Assembly: GCA_002478745.1 (NCBI GenBank) | Contig: DLQI01000011.1 | Span: forward strand, 1 to 25,408 | Direction of reading: 5' to 3' | DNA: 25,408 nucleotides | From: Rhodobacteraceae bacterium UBA7436 | Lineage (GTDB): Bacteria; Pseudomonadota; Alphaproteobacteria; Rhodobacterales; Rhodobacteraceae | Part shown: piece by piece, positions 7,800-15,301 of the stretch | Position numbering within the stretch: the first letter of the stretch is position 1 | Layout of the letters: each line of letters opens with the position of its first letter | Notes under the pieces: generated by a model | Seen by the model: only the letters and a program-made list of their open reading frames with translations | Told to the model about the DNA's origin: nothing | The model's database searches: none | Made by a program: the position numbers and the translations under genes

Positions 7800-8600
7800 A
7801 TGAAATATATCACCTTTTTGATTGCTGGGCTTTTCGCCAGTTCTGCCTTTGCTGGGGAGGAGTGCCAACTGGCTGTTCCATGCGAACTCGACAGTGGTCG
7901 CAGTTACCACGTCAAAGTCCCTGACGATTGGGACGGCAAGACGCAACTTCCTGTTTTAATGCACTTTCATGGGTGGCAGCGCACGGGTGCTTTGCCAGTT
8001 CAGCATGACCGGATTTCGGGTGCAACGCGTCGTCGAGGCGTATTGTTGGTTGCGCCGAATGGTAATCGTAAAACATGGGATTTCTGGGATAGTGAAACTG
8101 ATGACGTTCCGTTTGGAACTGAGGTTTTAGAAGACGTTGCCAAGAATTATCCCATTGATAAGGATCGCATTTTTGTCTCCGGATATTCCTTTGGGTCTGC
8201 AATGGCTTGGCGGTATGTTTGTGAAGACGGTAATGATGTTGCGGCCTTGCTCGCAATTTCAGGGAGCTTGCGCCAAGATGTCCAATGCCCCCAAGCGCCA
8301 CGTGACGTGCACCATGTGCACGGGACCGATGACACCGTAATGGACTTCCCGTTTGGGCAGGGTGGGGACACGACATACCCCGTGAAATTATGGCGTGACA
8401 AGTTTGACTGCGGGGTGGGCCAAGATGCTGGCGCGTGGAGTGTTGTGGATTTCCTGACCTTCCAACGCACCACATGGGAAGACTGCGGCAGCGGTCAAAA
8501 TGTGACCCTTGATATACACCCCGGTGGGCATTTTATTCCACATGGTTGGATTGGACGACAGTTGGATGAACTGCTGGGACGGGCACCCACCTATCCCTGA
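7800..8600 (+). CDS. Secreted esterase of the PHB depolymerase / LpqC type
   Basis: Alpha/beta hydrolase of 266 residues, resembling the LpqC family of polyhydroxybutyrate depolymerase or feruloyl-esterase-like enzymes. A signal peptide (MKYITFLIAGLFASSAFA) precedes the mature part, so it acts in the periplasm or outside. Visible catalytic elements are the oxyanion strand LMHFHGW, the nucleophile in GYSFGS (Ser about 130), Asp in GTDDT (about 177) and His in HPGGHF (about 244). Several cysteines could form disulfides. The ATG at 7800 is preferred over 7782 because it places the signal peptide correctly; neither has a strong ribosome binding site. It lies between the two phe genes with no obvious functional link. 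Substrate is not deducible. Confidence 0.8.
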   Translation: MKYITFLIAGLFASSAFAGEECQLAVPCELDSGRSYHVKVPDDWDGKTQLPVLMHFHGWQRTGALPVQHDRISGATRRRGVLLVAPNGNRKTWDFWDSETDDVPFGTEVLEDVAKNYPIDKDRIFVSGYSFGSAMAWRYVCEDGNDVAALLAISGSLRQDVQCPQAPRDVHHVHGTDDTVMDFPFGQGGDTTYPVKLWRDKFDCGVGQDAGAWSVVDFLTFQRTTWEDCGSGQNVTLDIHPGGHFIPHGWIGRQLDELLGRAPTYP

Positions 8601-8631
8601 TAAAAGTGCCAAAAGCTAACGTATGTTTCAC

Positions 8632-8672
8632 GTCGGTATTGTGTCGGTATAACGTCGGTGCATCTGACCGAC
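8632..8672 (+). repeat. Three GTCGGT repeats at 11-bp spacing upstream of pheT
   Basis: GTCGGT occurs at 8632-8637, 8643-8648 and 8654-8659, each copy exactly 11 bp after the last, and its reverse complement ACCGAC follows at 8667-8672. The spacing puts the copies on the same face of the DNA helix, as expected for an array of protein-binding half-sites. It lies in the 169-bp gap before pheT. Function is inferred. Confidence 0.5.
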
Positions 8673-8711
8673 ACCCACAGCTGCCACTTGCACTTTTGCC
8701 CATTCTTTGCC

Positions 8712-8751
8712 ATTGCCGTAGGCAATTCATAACACGGCCCGACAGTCGGGC
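8712..8751. promoter_or_regulatory. Two palindromes just before pheT
   Basis: ATTGCC-GTA-GGCAAT at 8712-8726 and GCCCGAC-A-GTCGGGC at 8737-8751 are both perfect inverted repeats. The second contains the GTCGG core of the upstream array and ends 18 bases before the pheT start. They could be operator sites or leader RNA hairpins; no regulator can be named. Confidence 0.4.
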
Positions 8752-8769
8752 ATCCAAAGGTGCAGTCTC

Positions 8770-11169
8770 ATGAAATTAACGTTGTCCTGGCTCAAAGATC
8801 ATCTGGAAACAGAAGCTCCGATTGATGACATCCTATACGCTTTGACCGACCTTGGTCTTGAAGTGGAAGGTGTTGAGGATCGCGGCGCGAAGCTGGCCGA
8901 TTTTACAATCGGTAAGATCATGAGTGCAGAAAAGCACCCAGACGCGGATCGCTTGCGCGTCTGTCAGGTAGACACCGATGAGGGCATGAAGCAGATCATC
9001 TGTGGTGCGCCGAATGCCCGTGAGGGGATCACAGTGGTTGTGGCCAAACCGGGCGTTTACGTGCCGGGCCTTGATATCACCATTGGCGTTGGTAAAATCC
9101 GTGGGATTGAAAGCTTTGGCATGATGGCGTCTGAGTCCGAGATGGAGCTGTCTGACGAACATGACGGTATCATCGAATTGGACAACGGTGAAGTTGGCCA
9201 ATCCTTTGTGGATTGGTTGGCAGCAAATGACCCTGCTAAAGTCGATCCAGTGATCGAAATCGCTATCACCCCGAACCGTCCTGACGCATTGGGCGTACGT
9301 GGTATCGCGCGTGATTTGGCAGCCCGTGGTTTGGGTAGGTTGAAGCCTGCGCAAGAAGTTCACTATGACGGCACGTTCTCTTGCCCTCTCAGTGTCAGCA
9401 TTGATGACGACACATTGGATCAATGCCCCGTCTTCTTTGGTCGCGTAATCCGTGGCGTCAAAAACGGCCCAAGCCCAGAATGGTTGCAAGATCGCTTGCG
9501 CGCCATTGGTCTGCGTCCGATTTCATTCTTGGTCGATGTGACTAACTTTTTCACCTTCGATCAAAATCGCCCTTTGCACGTGTTTGATGCTGATAAGATC
9601 GCTGGCAATGCCTTGCGTATTCACAAAGCAAAGGGTGGCGAGACCATCACGGCGCTGGATGATAAAGAGTACACGCTTGTCGACGGCATGACCGTTATTT
9701 CTGACGACAATGGTATTGAAAGCATCGGCGGCATCATGGGTGGTGCGGCGTCTGGCTGTACTGAAGAAACGGTAAACGTATTTGTTGAAGCCGCCTATTT
9801 TGATCCGGTCCGCACTGCGTACACCGGTCGCGCGCTCAAGATTAATTCAGATGCGCGCTATCGCTTTGAGCGCGGCATTGACCCTGAATTCACGCCGCAA
9901 GGTGTTGAGTTGGCCACGCAGATGATCATGGAACACGCAGGTGGCGAAGCCTCTGATGTGGTGATTGCGGGGGCGATTCCAGATGTGGCACGTGCCTATA
10001 AACTGGATGCGGCGCGTGTACAGTCGTTGGTCGGAATGGAAATTCCTGAATCAACACAGCGTCAGACATTGACCGCTCTTGGTTTCAAACTTGAAGGCGA
10101 TATGGCGCATGTTCCTAGCTGGCGTCCCGATGTGCAGGGTGAAGCGGATTTGGTTGAAGAAGTTGCACGTATTGCCTCCCTTACCAAATTGCAGGGTCGT
10201 CCATTGCCACGCCTGACTGATGGTGTGCCAAAGCCGGTGATGACCCCAATTCAGCGCCGTCTTGTTGCTGCGCGTCGCACTGCAGCGGCGCTGGGTTACA
10301 ACGAATGTGTGAGCTATAGCTTTATCGATCAGGCCAGCGCCACGTTGTTTGGTGGTGGCACGGATGTGACGATGCTGGAAAACCCGATCAGTGCGGATAT
10401 GAGCCACATGCGCCCCGCATTGTTGCCAGCGCTTTTGCAAGCCGCGGCACGCAATCAAGCACGTGGTTTTGCCGACATGGCATTGTTTGAAGTGGGTACT
10501 GTTTTTGACGGCGGTGAGCCGGGCGAAGAGCATTTGCAGGTGTCTGGTTTGTTGATCGGTCGCACAGGTCCAAAGGATGTGCACGGTGCGTCCCGTGACG
10601 TTGATGTGTTTGATGCCAAGGCGGACGCCGAAGCGGTGTTGGCAGCCATTGGCGCCCCTGCGAAGGTACAAATCAATCGTGGTGCGCCAGAGTGGTGGCA
10701 CCCTGGTCGCCACGGCATGATCTGCCTTGGTCCGAAAAAGGTTATGGGCGTGTTTGGTGAGGTGCACCCACGCATCTTGGCGGCGATGAATGTGAAGGGC
10801 CCCGCGATGGCCTTTACCATATATCCAGAGCAAATTCCGTTGCCACGGAAGTCGGGCGCAAGCCGCGGTGCGATGGATATTAGTGATCTACAGGCGGTCG
10901 AACGTGACTTTGCCTTTGTCGTGGATTCAGACGTTGATGCGCTGGCATTGGTCAATGCGGCAGCGGGTGCTGACAAGGCATTGATTGACGGTGTGCGTGT
11001 GTTCGATGAATTCATCGGTGGCTCACTGGGTGAGGGCAAGAAGTCCCTTGCGATCACAGTGCGTTTGCAGCCGCGCGACGGCAACTTGAAAGACAAAGAT
11101 ATCGAAGCGCTGAGCGCCAAAGTTATTGAGAAAGTCACCAAAGCCACAGGCGGCGTATTGCGCGGTTAA
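8770..11169 (+). CDS. pheT: Phenylalanine-tRNA ligase beta subunit
   Basis: Large subunit of phenylalanyl-tRNA synthetase; it binds tRNA and edits mischarged Tyr. The 799 residues match the family length. The domain order is typical: an N-terminal region MKLTLSWLKDHLE, the EMAP-type tRNA-binding domain (about 40-150, with ADRLRVCQVD and GMMASESE), the B3/B4 editing region, the B5 domain, a degenerate synthetase core and the C-terminal anticodon-binding FDX-ACB domain (about 705-799, starting DISDLQAVERDFAFVV). An AAAGG ribosome binding site lies about 10 bases before the ATG. ytoQ follows after 18 bases and may be cotranscribed. The upstream gap carries repeats and palindromes that may control it apart from pheS. 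Confidence 0.98.
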   Translation: MKLTLSWLKDHLETEAPIDDILYALTDLGLEVEGVEDRGAKLADFTIGKIMSAEKHPDADRLRVCQVDTDEGMKQIICGAPNAREGITVVVAKPGVYVPGLDITIGVGKIRGIESFGMMASESEMELSDEHDGIIELDNGEVGQSFVDWLAANDPAKVDPVIEIAITPNRPDALGVRGIARDLAARGLGRLKPAQEVHYDGTFSCPLSVSIDDDTLDQCPVFFGRVIRGVKNGPSPEWLQDRLRAIGLRPISFLVDVTNFFTFDQNRPLHVFDADKIAGNALRIHKAKGGETITALDDKEYTLVDGMTVISDDNGIESIGGIMGGAASGCTEETVNVFVEAAYFDPVRTAYTGRALKINSDARYRFERGIDPEFTPQGVELATQMIMEHAGGEASDVVIAGAIPDVARAYKLDAARVQSLVGMEIPESTQRQTLTALGFKLEGDMAHVPSWRPDVQGEADLVEEVARIASLTKLQGRPLPRLTDGVPKPVMTPIQRRLVAARRTAAALGYNECVSYSFIDQASATLFGGGTDVTMLENPISADMSHMRPALLPALLQAAARNQARGFADMALFEVGTVFDGGEPGEEHLQVSGLLIGRTGPKDVHGASRDVDVFDAKADAEAVLAAIGAPAKVQINRGAPEWWHPGRHGMICLGPKKVMGVFGEVHPRILAAMNVKGPAMAFTIYPEQIPLPRKSGASRGAMDISDLQAVERDFAFVVDSDVDALALVNAAAGADKALIDGVRVFDEFIGGSLGEGKKSLAITVRLQPRDGNLKDKDIEALSAKVIEKVTKATGGVLRG

Positions 11170-11187
11170 GCGTTAAGGATCGAAAAA

Positions 11188-11634
11188 ATGTTGAACGTAT
11201 ATTTGTCAGGCGAAATTCACACCGACTGGCGTGAGCAAATTATTGACGGCGCGGCTGAGTTGGCCGTGTCCTTTAGCGCACCTGTGACCGACCATGCCTC
11301 AAGCGATGATTGCGGTGTCGCGATCATGGGGGCTGAGGCGGACAAATTTTGGCATGACAACAAGGGTGCGAAGTTGAACGCCATCCGCACGCGCAAAGGT
11401 ATCGAAGACGCCGACGTTGTCGTTGTGCGTTTTGGCGACAAGTACAAACAGTGGAACGCGGCCTTTGATGCAGGCTATGCCGCCGCGCTGGGCAAGTCGT
11501 TGATTATCTTGCATCAGGACGAGCACCAACACGCGTTGAAAGAAGTGGATGCGGCGGCGTTGGCCGTGGTCAAAGAGCCTGCGCAAGTGGTCCAGATCCT
11601 GCGTTATGTTTTGACAGGCACACTGCCCAAGTAA
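11188..11634 (+). CDS. YtoQ family protein
   Basis: A 148-residue soluble protein matching the YtoQ family, whose fold resembles nucleoside 2-deoxyribosyltransferases; its biochemical role is unknown to me. The N-terminus LNVYLSGEIHTDWRE is the family hallmark, and later stretches such as IMGAEADKFWHDNKGAKLNA, DADVVVVRFGDKYKQWNAAFDAGYA and KSLIILH fit a Rossmann-like nucleoside-binding core. TAAGGATCG provides a ribosome binding site. It starts 18 bases after pheT, so cotranscription is likely. Confidence 0.85.
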   Translation: MLNVYLSGEIHTDWREQIIDGAAELAVSFSAPVTDHASSDDCGVAIMGAEADKFWHDNKGAKLNAIRTRKGIEDADVVVVRFGDKYKQWNAAFDAGYAAALGKSLIILHQDEHQHALKEVDAAALAVVKEPAQVVQILRYVLTGTLPK

Positions 11635-11653
11635 GTGGAGCGGGGCTAATCGT

Positions 11654-11680
11654 TAGGGTTGTAAGGTAACAATTACCCTA
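11654..11680. promoter_or_regulatory. Nested inverted repeats upstream of mscL
   Basis: TAGGGT at 11654-11659 and ACCCTA at 11675-11680 flank a second inverted repeat GGTAA-CAA-TTACC at 11665-11677. The cluster lies about 135 bases before mscL in the 180-bp gap after ytoQ. It may be an operator or a promoter-associated element; evidence is symmetry only. Confidence 0.25.
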
Positions 11681-11814
11681 TCTCGACTGAGTGTAATGTA
11701 TCTTTCTTCCCCCCGAAAAAACTTTCGCGTTGATTCGAAACTGGGTTAGCAAGTCGCTCATAGACGAACGCCAAATAAAGGCGACGGTCATAAAATCTTA
11801 CGAGGGACACTCAA

Positions 11815-12186
11815 ATGCTAAAAGAATTCAAAGACTTTATCAACAAAGGCAACGTCATGGACATGGCCGTTGGTATCATTATTGGTGCTGCGTTCACTGC
11901 GATCGTTGGTTCACTTGTTGCTGACTTGATCAACCCAATCATCGGCATCTTCATGGGCGGCATCGATTTTGCTGGTTTGTCAGCGACAGTTGGCGAAGCT
12001 GAGTTGACATATGGTAACTTCATCATGGCGATCATCAACTTCTTGGTTATCGCGTTTGTTGTATTCATGTTGGTTCGTTCATTGAACAAAATGAAAAAAG
12101 CAGAAGAAGCCGCTCCGGCACCAGCACCAGCTGGTCCAACACAAGAAGAGCTTCTGGCTGATATCTTGGCTGCTTTGAAGAAATAA
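11815..12186 (+). CDS. mscL: Large-conductance mechanosensitive channel
   Basis: Inner-membrane pentameric channel that opens under high membrane tension and releases solutes on osmotic downshock. The 123-residue protein starts MLKEFKDFINKGNVMDMAVG, with helix TM1 (VGIIIGAAFTAIVGSLVADL) lining the pore, a short periplasmic loop (about 50-68), TM2 (NFIMAIINFLVIAFVVFML), a basic cluster and an Ala/Pro linker (APAPAPAGP) leading to the C-terminal helix TQEELLADILAALKK. It is slightly shorter than the E. coli protein (136), mainly in the periplasmic loop. GAGGGAC precedes the ATG. It is monocistronic, with a strong terminator after it. Confidence 0.96.
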   Translation: MLKEFKDFINKGNVMDMAVGIIIGAAFTAIVGSLVADLINPIIGIFMGGIDFAGLSATVGEAELTYGNFIMAIINFLVIAFVVFMLVRSLNKMKKAEEAAPAPAPAGPTQEELLADILAALKK

Positions 12187-12235
12187 GCCCTATCGGCTTA
12201 AATAAATAATATCTGGCCGAAATCGGTCGACCTTG

Positions 12236-12267
12236 GGCCCGCAGTTAAATCACTGCGGGCCTTTTTT
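12236..12267 (+). terminator. Intrinsic terminator after mscL
   Basis: GGCCCGCAGT (12236-12245) and ACTGCGGGCC (12252-12261) make a perfect 10-bp stem around TAAATC, followed by six T. Confidence 0.95.
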
Positions 12268-12352
12268 GTTATGTGAGCAATGAATGGATTGGTGCATCCG
12301 CGTCGTGTAAAGTAATCGACAACATCGATCAAAACGGAAGCGGTCGTTGAGT

Positions 12353-12384
12353 ATCTTCGGATATGTTGCGATCTGTTCGAAGAT
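12353..12384. promoter_or_regulatory. Inverted repeat upstream of Lrp-type regulator
   Basis: ATCTTCG at 12353-12359 and CGAAGAT at 12378-12384 form a perfect 7-bp inverted repeat about 40 bases before the regulator gene. Lrp/AsnC proteins often bind their own promoters, so autoregulation is possible, but the motif is not a known consensus. Confidence 0.25.
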
Positions 12385-12425
12385 TCTGCTATCGAGTGCG
12401 GTATTGATTAAAGGATTCTTCGTAT

Positions 12426-12887
12426 ATGCAGCTCGACGCGACAGATAAACGCATTCTTACAGCTTTACAGCGCAAGGGGCGCATTTCAAATGCGGACCTT
12501 TCTGAGGTGGTGAACCTGTCGCCTTCTGCCTGTCACCGTCGCGTGCAGCGTTTGGAAGAAGAGGGATATATCCGCGACTATGTGGCGTTGTTAAACCCTC
12601 GTAAAATGGGCGTTCCAACAACTGTATTTGTTGAAATCACGTTGCAAGGGCAGGCTGATGAGGTGTTAGACGCCTTTGAAAAGGCCGTAGGCCGCGTGCC
12701 AGATGTTTTGGAATGTCACCTTATGGCAGGCTCAGCCGATTATTTGTTGAAGGTTGTCGCATCAGACACTGAGGATTTTGCCCGTATCCACCGCCAATAT
12801 CTGGCGCGACTGCCCGGCGTTGGGCAGATGCAATCCAGCTTCGCTTTGCGCACAGTGTTTAAGACGACGGCGCTACCCGTCGTTTAA
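12426..12887 (+). CDS. Lrp/AsnC family transcriptional regulator
   Basis: DNA-binding regulator of 153 residues with the standard two-domain layout: an N-terminal winged helix-turn-helix (about 1-60, LDATDKRILTALQRKGRISN through LSPSACHRRVQRLEEEGYI) and a C-terminal RAM ligand-sensing and oligomerisation domain (about 65-145, with ECHLMAGSADYLLKVVA). The effector is typically an amino acid in this family; which one cannot be read here. An AAAGGATTC ribosome binding site precedes the ATG. Its stop codon overlaps that of the convergent GyrI-like gene. No adjacent amino-acid metabolism gene reveals its target. Confidence 0.93.
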   Translation: MQLDATDKRILTALQRKGRISNADLSEVVNLSPSACHRRVQRLEEEGYIRDYVALLNPRKMGVPTTVFVEITLQGQADEVLDAFEKAVGRVPDVLECHLMAGSADYLLKVVASDTEDFARIHRQYLARLPGVGQMQSSFALRTVFKTTALPVV

Positions 12888-13504
12888 GCGGTTTCGCGCT
12901 TCCTGACGGGTTGGCGCAAGACTGTCCGCAATTTCTCAGGCGCTGTTTTGCGCGGGTCACCAAGATAGATTTCGTGGTGGTTTCCGTTTTCGATTAACCC
13001 ATGATCCGGGATGAACTGGTAGTGGATCTTGGCAATTGTTGGTCCCTCGTCTTTGTAAGGGCCAATGTGCATGATCTGGGCGCACTGCCCCTCGTGCAGC
13101 GTTTCAAGCCGTAGCGTTGCGGGTGGATTTCCTAGTTTGATTGCAGCCTTGGCCACGCAGGCGTCGAAGATTGTCTGGTTTATCCAATCGGGTACTCGGA
13201 TCATCATCGTCCACAGCCATTCATCGCGCCGATCTGATGTATATGCGGTATAATCTTCCGCCCACCAAAGCCCTTCCAGCGGGGGGACAACATAGTCTTG
13301 TTTCAGTTCAAGTTTGGAGCGAAATTTGATCCCATAGCTGACGGGGTATAGCCACCCAAGCGCTGCGATATAGGTGTCGTTGCCGGGGGGACCTTTGCCG
13401 TCGATCATCGCATATTGCATCGGTGGCACATCGATCAGTTCGATGGTTTTGGCGGACGGTAGGTACAGCGCCTTCTGCGTTTTTTTGAAATCGATCTTTG
13501 TCAT
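12884..13504 (-). CDS. GyrI-like small-molecule-binding domain protein
   Basis: A 206-residue cytosolic protein of the GyrI-like family (related to the effector-binding domain of MerR/AraC-type regulators and to SbmC). The C-terminal stretch HHEIYLGDPRKTAPEKLRTV, the central LWWAEDYTAYTS and the early PPMQYAMIDGKGPPG support this. No DNA-binding domain is attached, so it may bind or hydrolyse a small compound; the ligand is unknown. The frame stays open well upstream, but the ATG at 13504 is chosen because family proteins start here and the upstream part overlaps the divergent pentapeptide gene. Its end overlaps the stop of the Lrp-type gene by three to four bases. Confidence 0.82.
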   Translation of the reverse strand: MTKIDFKKTQKALYLPSAKTIELIDVPPMQYAMIDGKGPPGNDTYIAALGWLYPVSYGIKFRSKLELKQDYVVPPLEGLWWAEDYTAYTSDRRDEWLWTMMIRVPDWINQTIFDACVAKAAIKLGNPPATLRLETLHEGQCAQIMHIGPYKDEGPTIAKIHYQFIPDHGLIENGNHHEIYLGDPRKTAPEKLRTVLRQPVRKRETA

Positions 13505-13577
13505 CAATGGTTCCAAACGTTCCTGCGCCTCGCGGTGGCCCTTGAAAAAGAGGATAGCGAATGTCAGACCAAACTCT

Positions 13578-14267
13578 ATGGAAAACACGCCCAACAGCCT
13601 CATTGAGGATCGATTGCTGACAGAAGCTGACATGAGAGATCTGTCTGAGGCGGATGAGCCCACTGTTTTGCGCAACTGCGATCTGCATGGTTTGAACCTA
13701 TCGCAATTAGAGATGCCAAATTGGCGGTTCGAGAAATGTAATCTGGCAGGCACTTCGTTCAATGGTGCGATGTTGGAAGGTGCGGTCTTTGATGGGTGTC
13801 GCGCGGCGGGTGCCAGTTTTGTTAGCGCGGTTTTGACTGAGGCGGAAATTACCAGCGGTGACTTTAGCAATACATCCTTTCGTGGGGCCACATTGGCGGC
13901 GATGAAGATAGCGCATTGCAAAATGACGGGTGCCGATTTTAGTGAGGCGCGGGCCAGCGGGATGGAGTTAGAGGGCATTCTGTTCGTCTTTGCCTTGGTG
14001 CCTAAGATGTCTTTTCACAAGATGACTTTGAAGCAGATTGATTTTACTGAGGCTGATTTGCGCTCCTGTGATTTTCGCGACGTTGTGTTTGAGGATTGCT
14101 TGCTGCGTGATGCAAACCTTTCGGATTGTCGGTTTGAACATGCGGATCTGCGCGGTGCCGATCTGGGTGGCGTTACGTTGACGGACGCCAAAAGGTTCAA
14201 AGGTGCGGTGATCTCCAAACATCAGGCGGGTGATCTTTTAGGCCAGCTGGGCCTGATGGTACGCTGA
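13578..14267 (+). CDS. Pentapeptide repeat protein
   Basis: A 229-residue protein dominated by pentapeptide repeats (A[D/N]LXX-like units such as ANLSDCRFEHADLRGADLGG), which fold into a right-handed quadrilateral beta helix. Two repeat blocks (about 35-125 and 150-205) are separated by a short break near LFVFALVPKMSF. Some relatives mimic DNA and protect gyrase (Qnr type), but most have no known role and nothing here shows gyrase protection. The ATG at 13578 is chosen because it is in frame. A good GAGGAT ribosome binding site instead precedes an out-of-frame ATG at 13561, so the start is not certain. It is divergent from the GyrI-like gene, and rsmJ follows after 49 bases. Confidence 0.85.
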   Translation: MENTPNSLIEDRLLTEADMRDLSEADEPTVLRNCDLHGLNLSQLEMPNWRFEKCNLAGTSFNGAMLEGAVFDGCRAAGASFVSAVLTEAEITSGDFSNTSFRGATLAAMKIAHCKMTGADFSEARASGMELEGILFVFALVPKMSFHKMTLKQIDFTEADLRSCDFRDVVFEDCLLRDANLSDCRFEHADLRGADLGGVTLTDAKRFKGAVISKHQAGDLLGQLGLMVR

Positions 14268-14316
14268 CATGATGACGGATTTTTGATGCAGATACACGAA
14301 CGGAACAGGTCCAAAA

Positions 14317-14919
14317 ATGGCACAGCTTGAAACTGAACTGCGCGTCGATTTTGTTGGCGGTGCTGTTGGGCATCGCCTGCGGTTTGGTGGTGGGCGCGGT
14401 CAGGATTTGGCCAAGGCGATGGGACTGCGTGCGGGTAAAACACCGACTGTGATTGATGCCACTGCGGGTTTGGGGCGTGACTCGTTTCTGTTGGCCTCGC
14501 TGGGTGCACAGGTCACGATGATTGAACGCTCTCCTAAGATGTATGCTTTGTTGCAAGACGGCCTTGAGCGCGCGGCAAGTGAAGGTGGTGACGTTGCTGA
14601 GATCATCGAGCGAATGACCCTGTTACACGGCGATGCCAAAGACCTGCTACCCACCTTGGACGGTGAGGCGATATTAATTGACCCGATGCATCCCCCCCGC
14701 AACAAGTCAGCACTTGTGAAACGCGAGTTACGCCAAGTGCGCGAGATTGTGGGGACGGATGATGATGCGGCGGATCTGGTGCGTGCAGCCCTTGATACGG
14801 CCAAGCAACGGGTGGTTTTGAAATGGCCAGCAAAGGCTGATCCGATCAATGGCGTGCGGGCCTGTTCGCATCAGATATTGGGTAAGTCCACGCGCTATGA
14901 CGTTTTCATGATCGGCTAG
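14317..14919 (+). CDS. rsmJ: 16S rRNA (guanine-1516-N2) methyltransferase RsmJ
   Basis: SAM-dependent methyltransferase of small-subunit rRNA. At 200 residues it lacks about 50 N-terminal residues of the E. coli enzyme (250), but the rest aligns: VDFVGGAVGHRLRFGGGRG, the SAM-binding motif DATAGLGRDSFLLASLGA (about 46-63), MIERSP, LIDPMHPPRNKSALVKRELR and the C-terminal VVLKWPAKADP. An in-frame stop at 14284 rules out a longer version, so a short form is genuine here. The upstream AACAGG is a weak ribosome binding site. It probably shares a transcript with the pentapeptide gene. Confidence 0.88.
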   Translation: MAQLETELRVDFVGGAVGHRLRFGGGRGQDLAKAMGLRAGKTPTVIDATAGLGRDSFLLASLGAQVTMIERSPKMYALLQDGLERAASEGGDVAEIIERMTLLHGDAKDLLPTLDGEAILIDPMHPPRNKSALVKRELRQVREIVGTDDDAADLVRAALDTAKQRVVLKWPAKADPINGVRACSHQILGKSTRYDVFMIG

Positions 14920-14928
14920 TGGGCAAGG

Positions 14929-14957
14929 AAAAACCCCCGCCGATTGCTCGACGGGGG
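14929..14957 (-). terminator. Intrinsic terminator of rpsU
   Basis: On the reverse strand, CCCCCGTCGA (14957-14948) pairs with TCGGCGGGGG (14943-14934) around a GCAA loop with one mismatch, followed by five T. It ends rpsU transcription and may also block read-through from the convergent rsmJ. Confidence 0.88.
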
Positions 14958-14989
14958 CTTAGTTGTCTCAAACGTTAAGGTGAATTAAT

Positions 14990-15190
14990 TCACCCTTCCC
15001 GTTCTAGCTTCTTACGCGCCAATTTACGGGCACGGCGGATCGCTTCAGCTTTATTACGCGCTTTTTTCTCTGACGGTTTCTCGAAATGTTGCTTAAGCTT
15101 CATTTCACGAAAAACGCCTTCACGCTGTAGCTTTTTCTTCAGGGCACGAAGCGCCTGATCGACATTGTTGTCACGAACACTAACCTGCAT
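14990..15190 (-). CDS. rpsU: 30S ribosomal protein S21
   Basis: Small basic protein (66 residues) of the 30S subunit, needed for translation initiation. The sequence MQVSVRDNNVDQALRALKKK, the middle VFREMKLKQHFEKPSEKKARN and the Arg/Lys-rich tail are typical of bS21 in alphaproteobacteria. GAAAGGTGG lies ahead of the ATG at 15190. It is divergent from COQ9 and monocistronic with its own terminator. Confidence 0.97.
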   Translation of the reverse strand: MQVSVRDNNVDQALRALKKKLQREGVFREMKLKQHFEKPSEKKARNKAEAIRRARKLARKKLEREG

Positions 15191-15301
15191 GTGGTTTTCA
15201 CCACCTTTCTAGATAAGAGTTGCAAGGATTTGCAGGAATTTGTCGCATAGCAAAGAAGCTTCATTTTGTCTAGTGTGATGGCAAGCAATGCGGAGAGTGC
15301 C

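Noticed and set aside
8833..9489. Reverse-strand open frame (218 codons) within the start of pheT
   Set aside because: Same reason: shadow of pheT with no ribosome binding site and no recognisable motif.
10051..10833. Long reverse-strand open frame (260 codons) inside pheT
   Set aside because: It lies wholly within a certain gene, its product is rich in His, Arg, Thr and Cys without any domain, and pheT codon bias on the other strand explains the open frame.
13505..13978. N-terminal extension of the GyrI-like gene by 158 codons
   Set aside because: It runs antisense through the pentapeptide gene and resembles no family; the ATG at 13504 gives the expected protein.
14317..14919. rsmJ as a broken gene because it is 50 residues shorter than the E. 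coli protein
   Set aside because: All methyltransferase motifs are present and the start is defined by an upstream in-frame stop; short forms are plausible in alphaproteobacteria.
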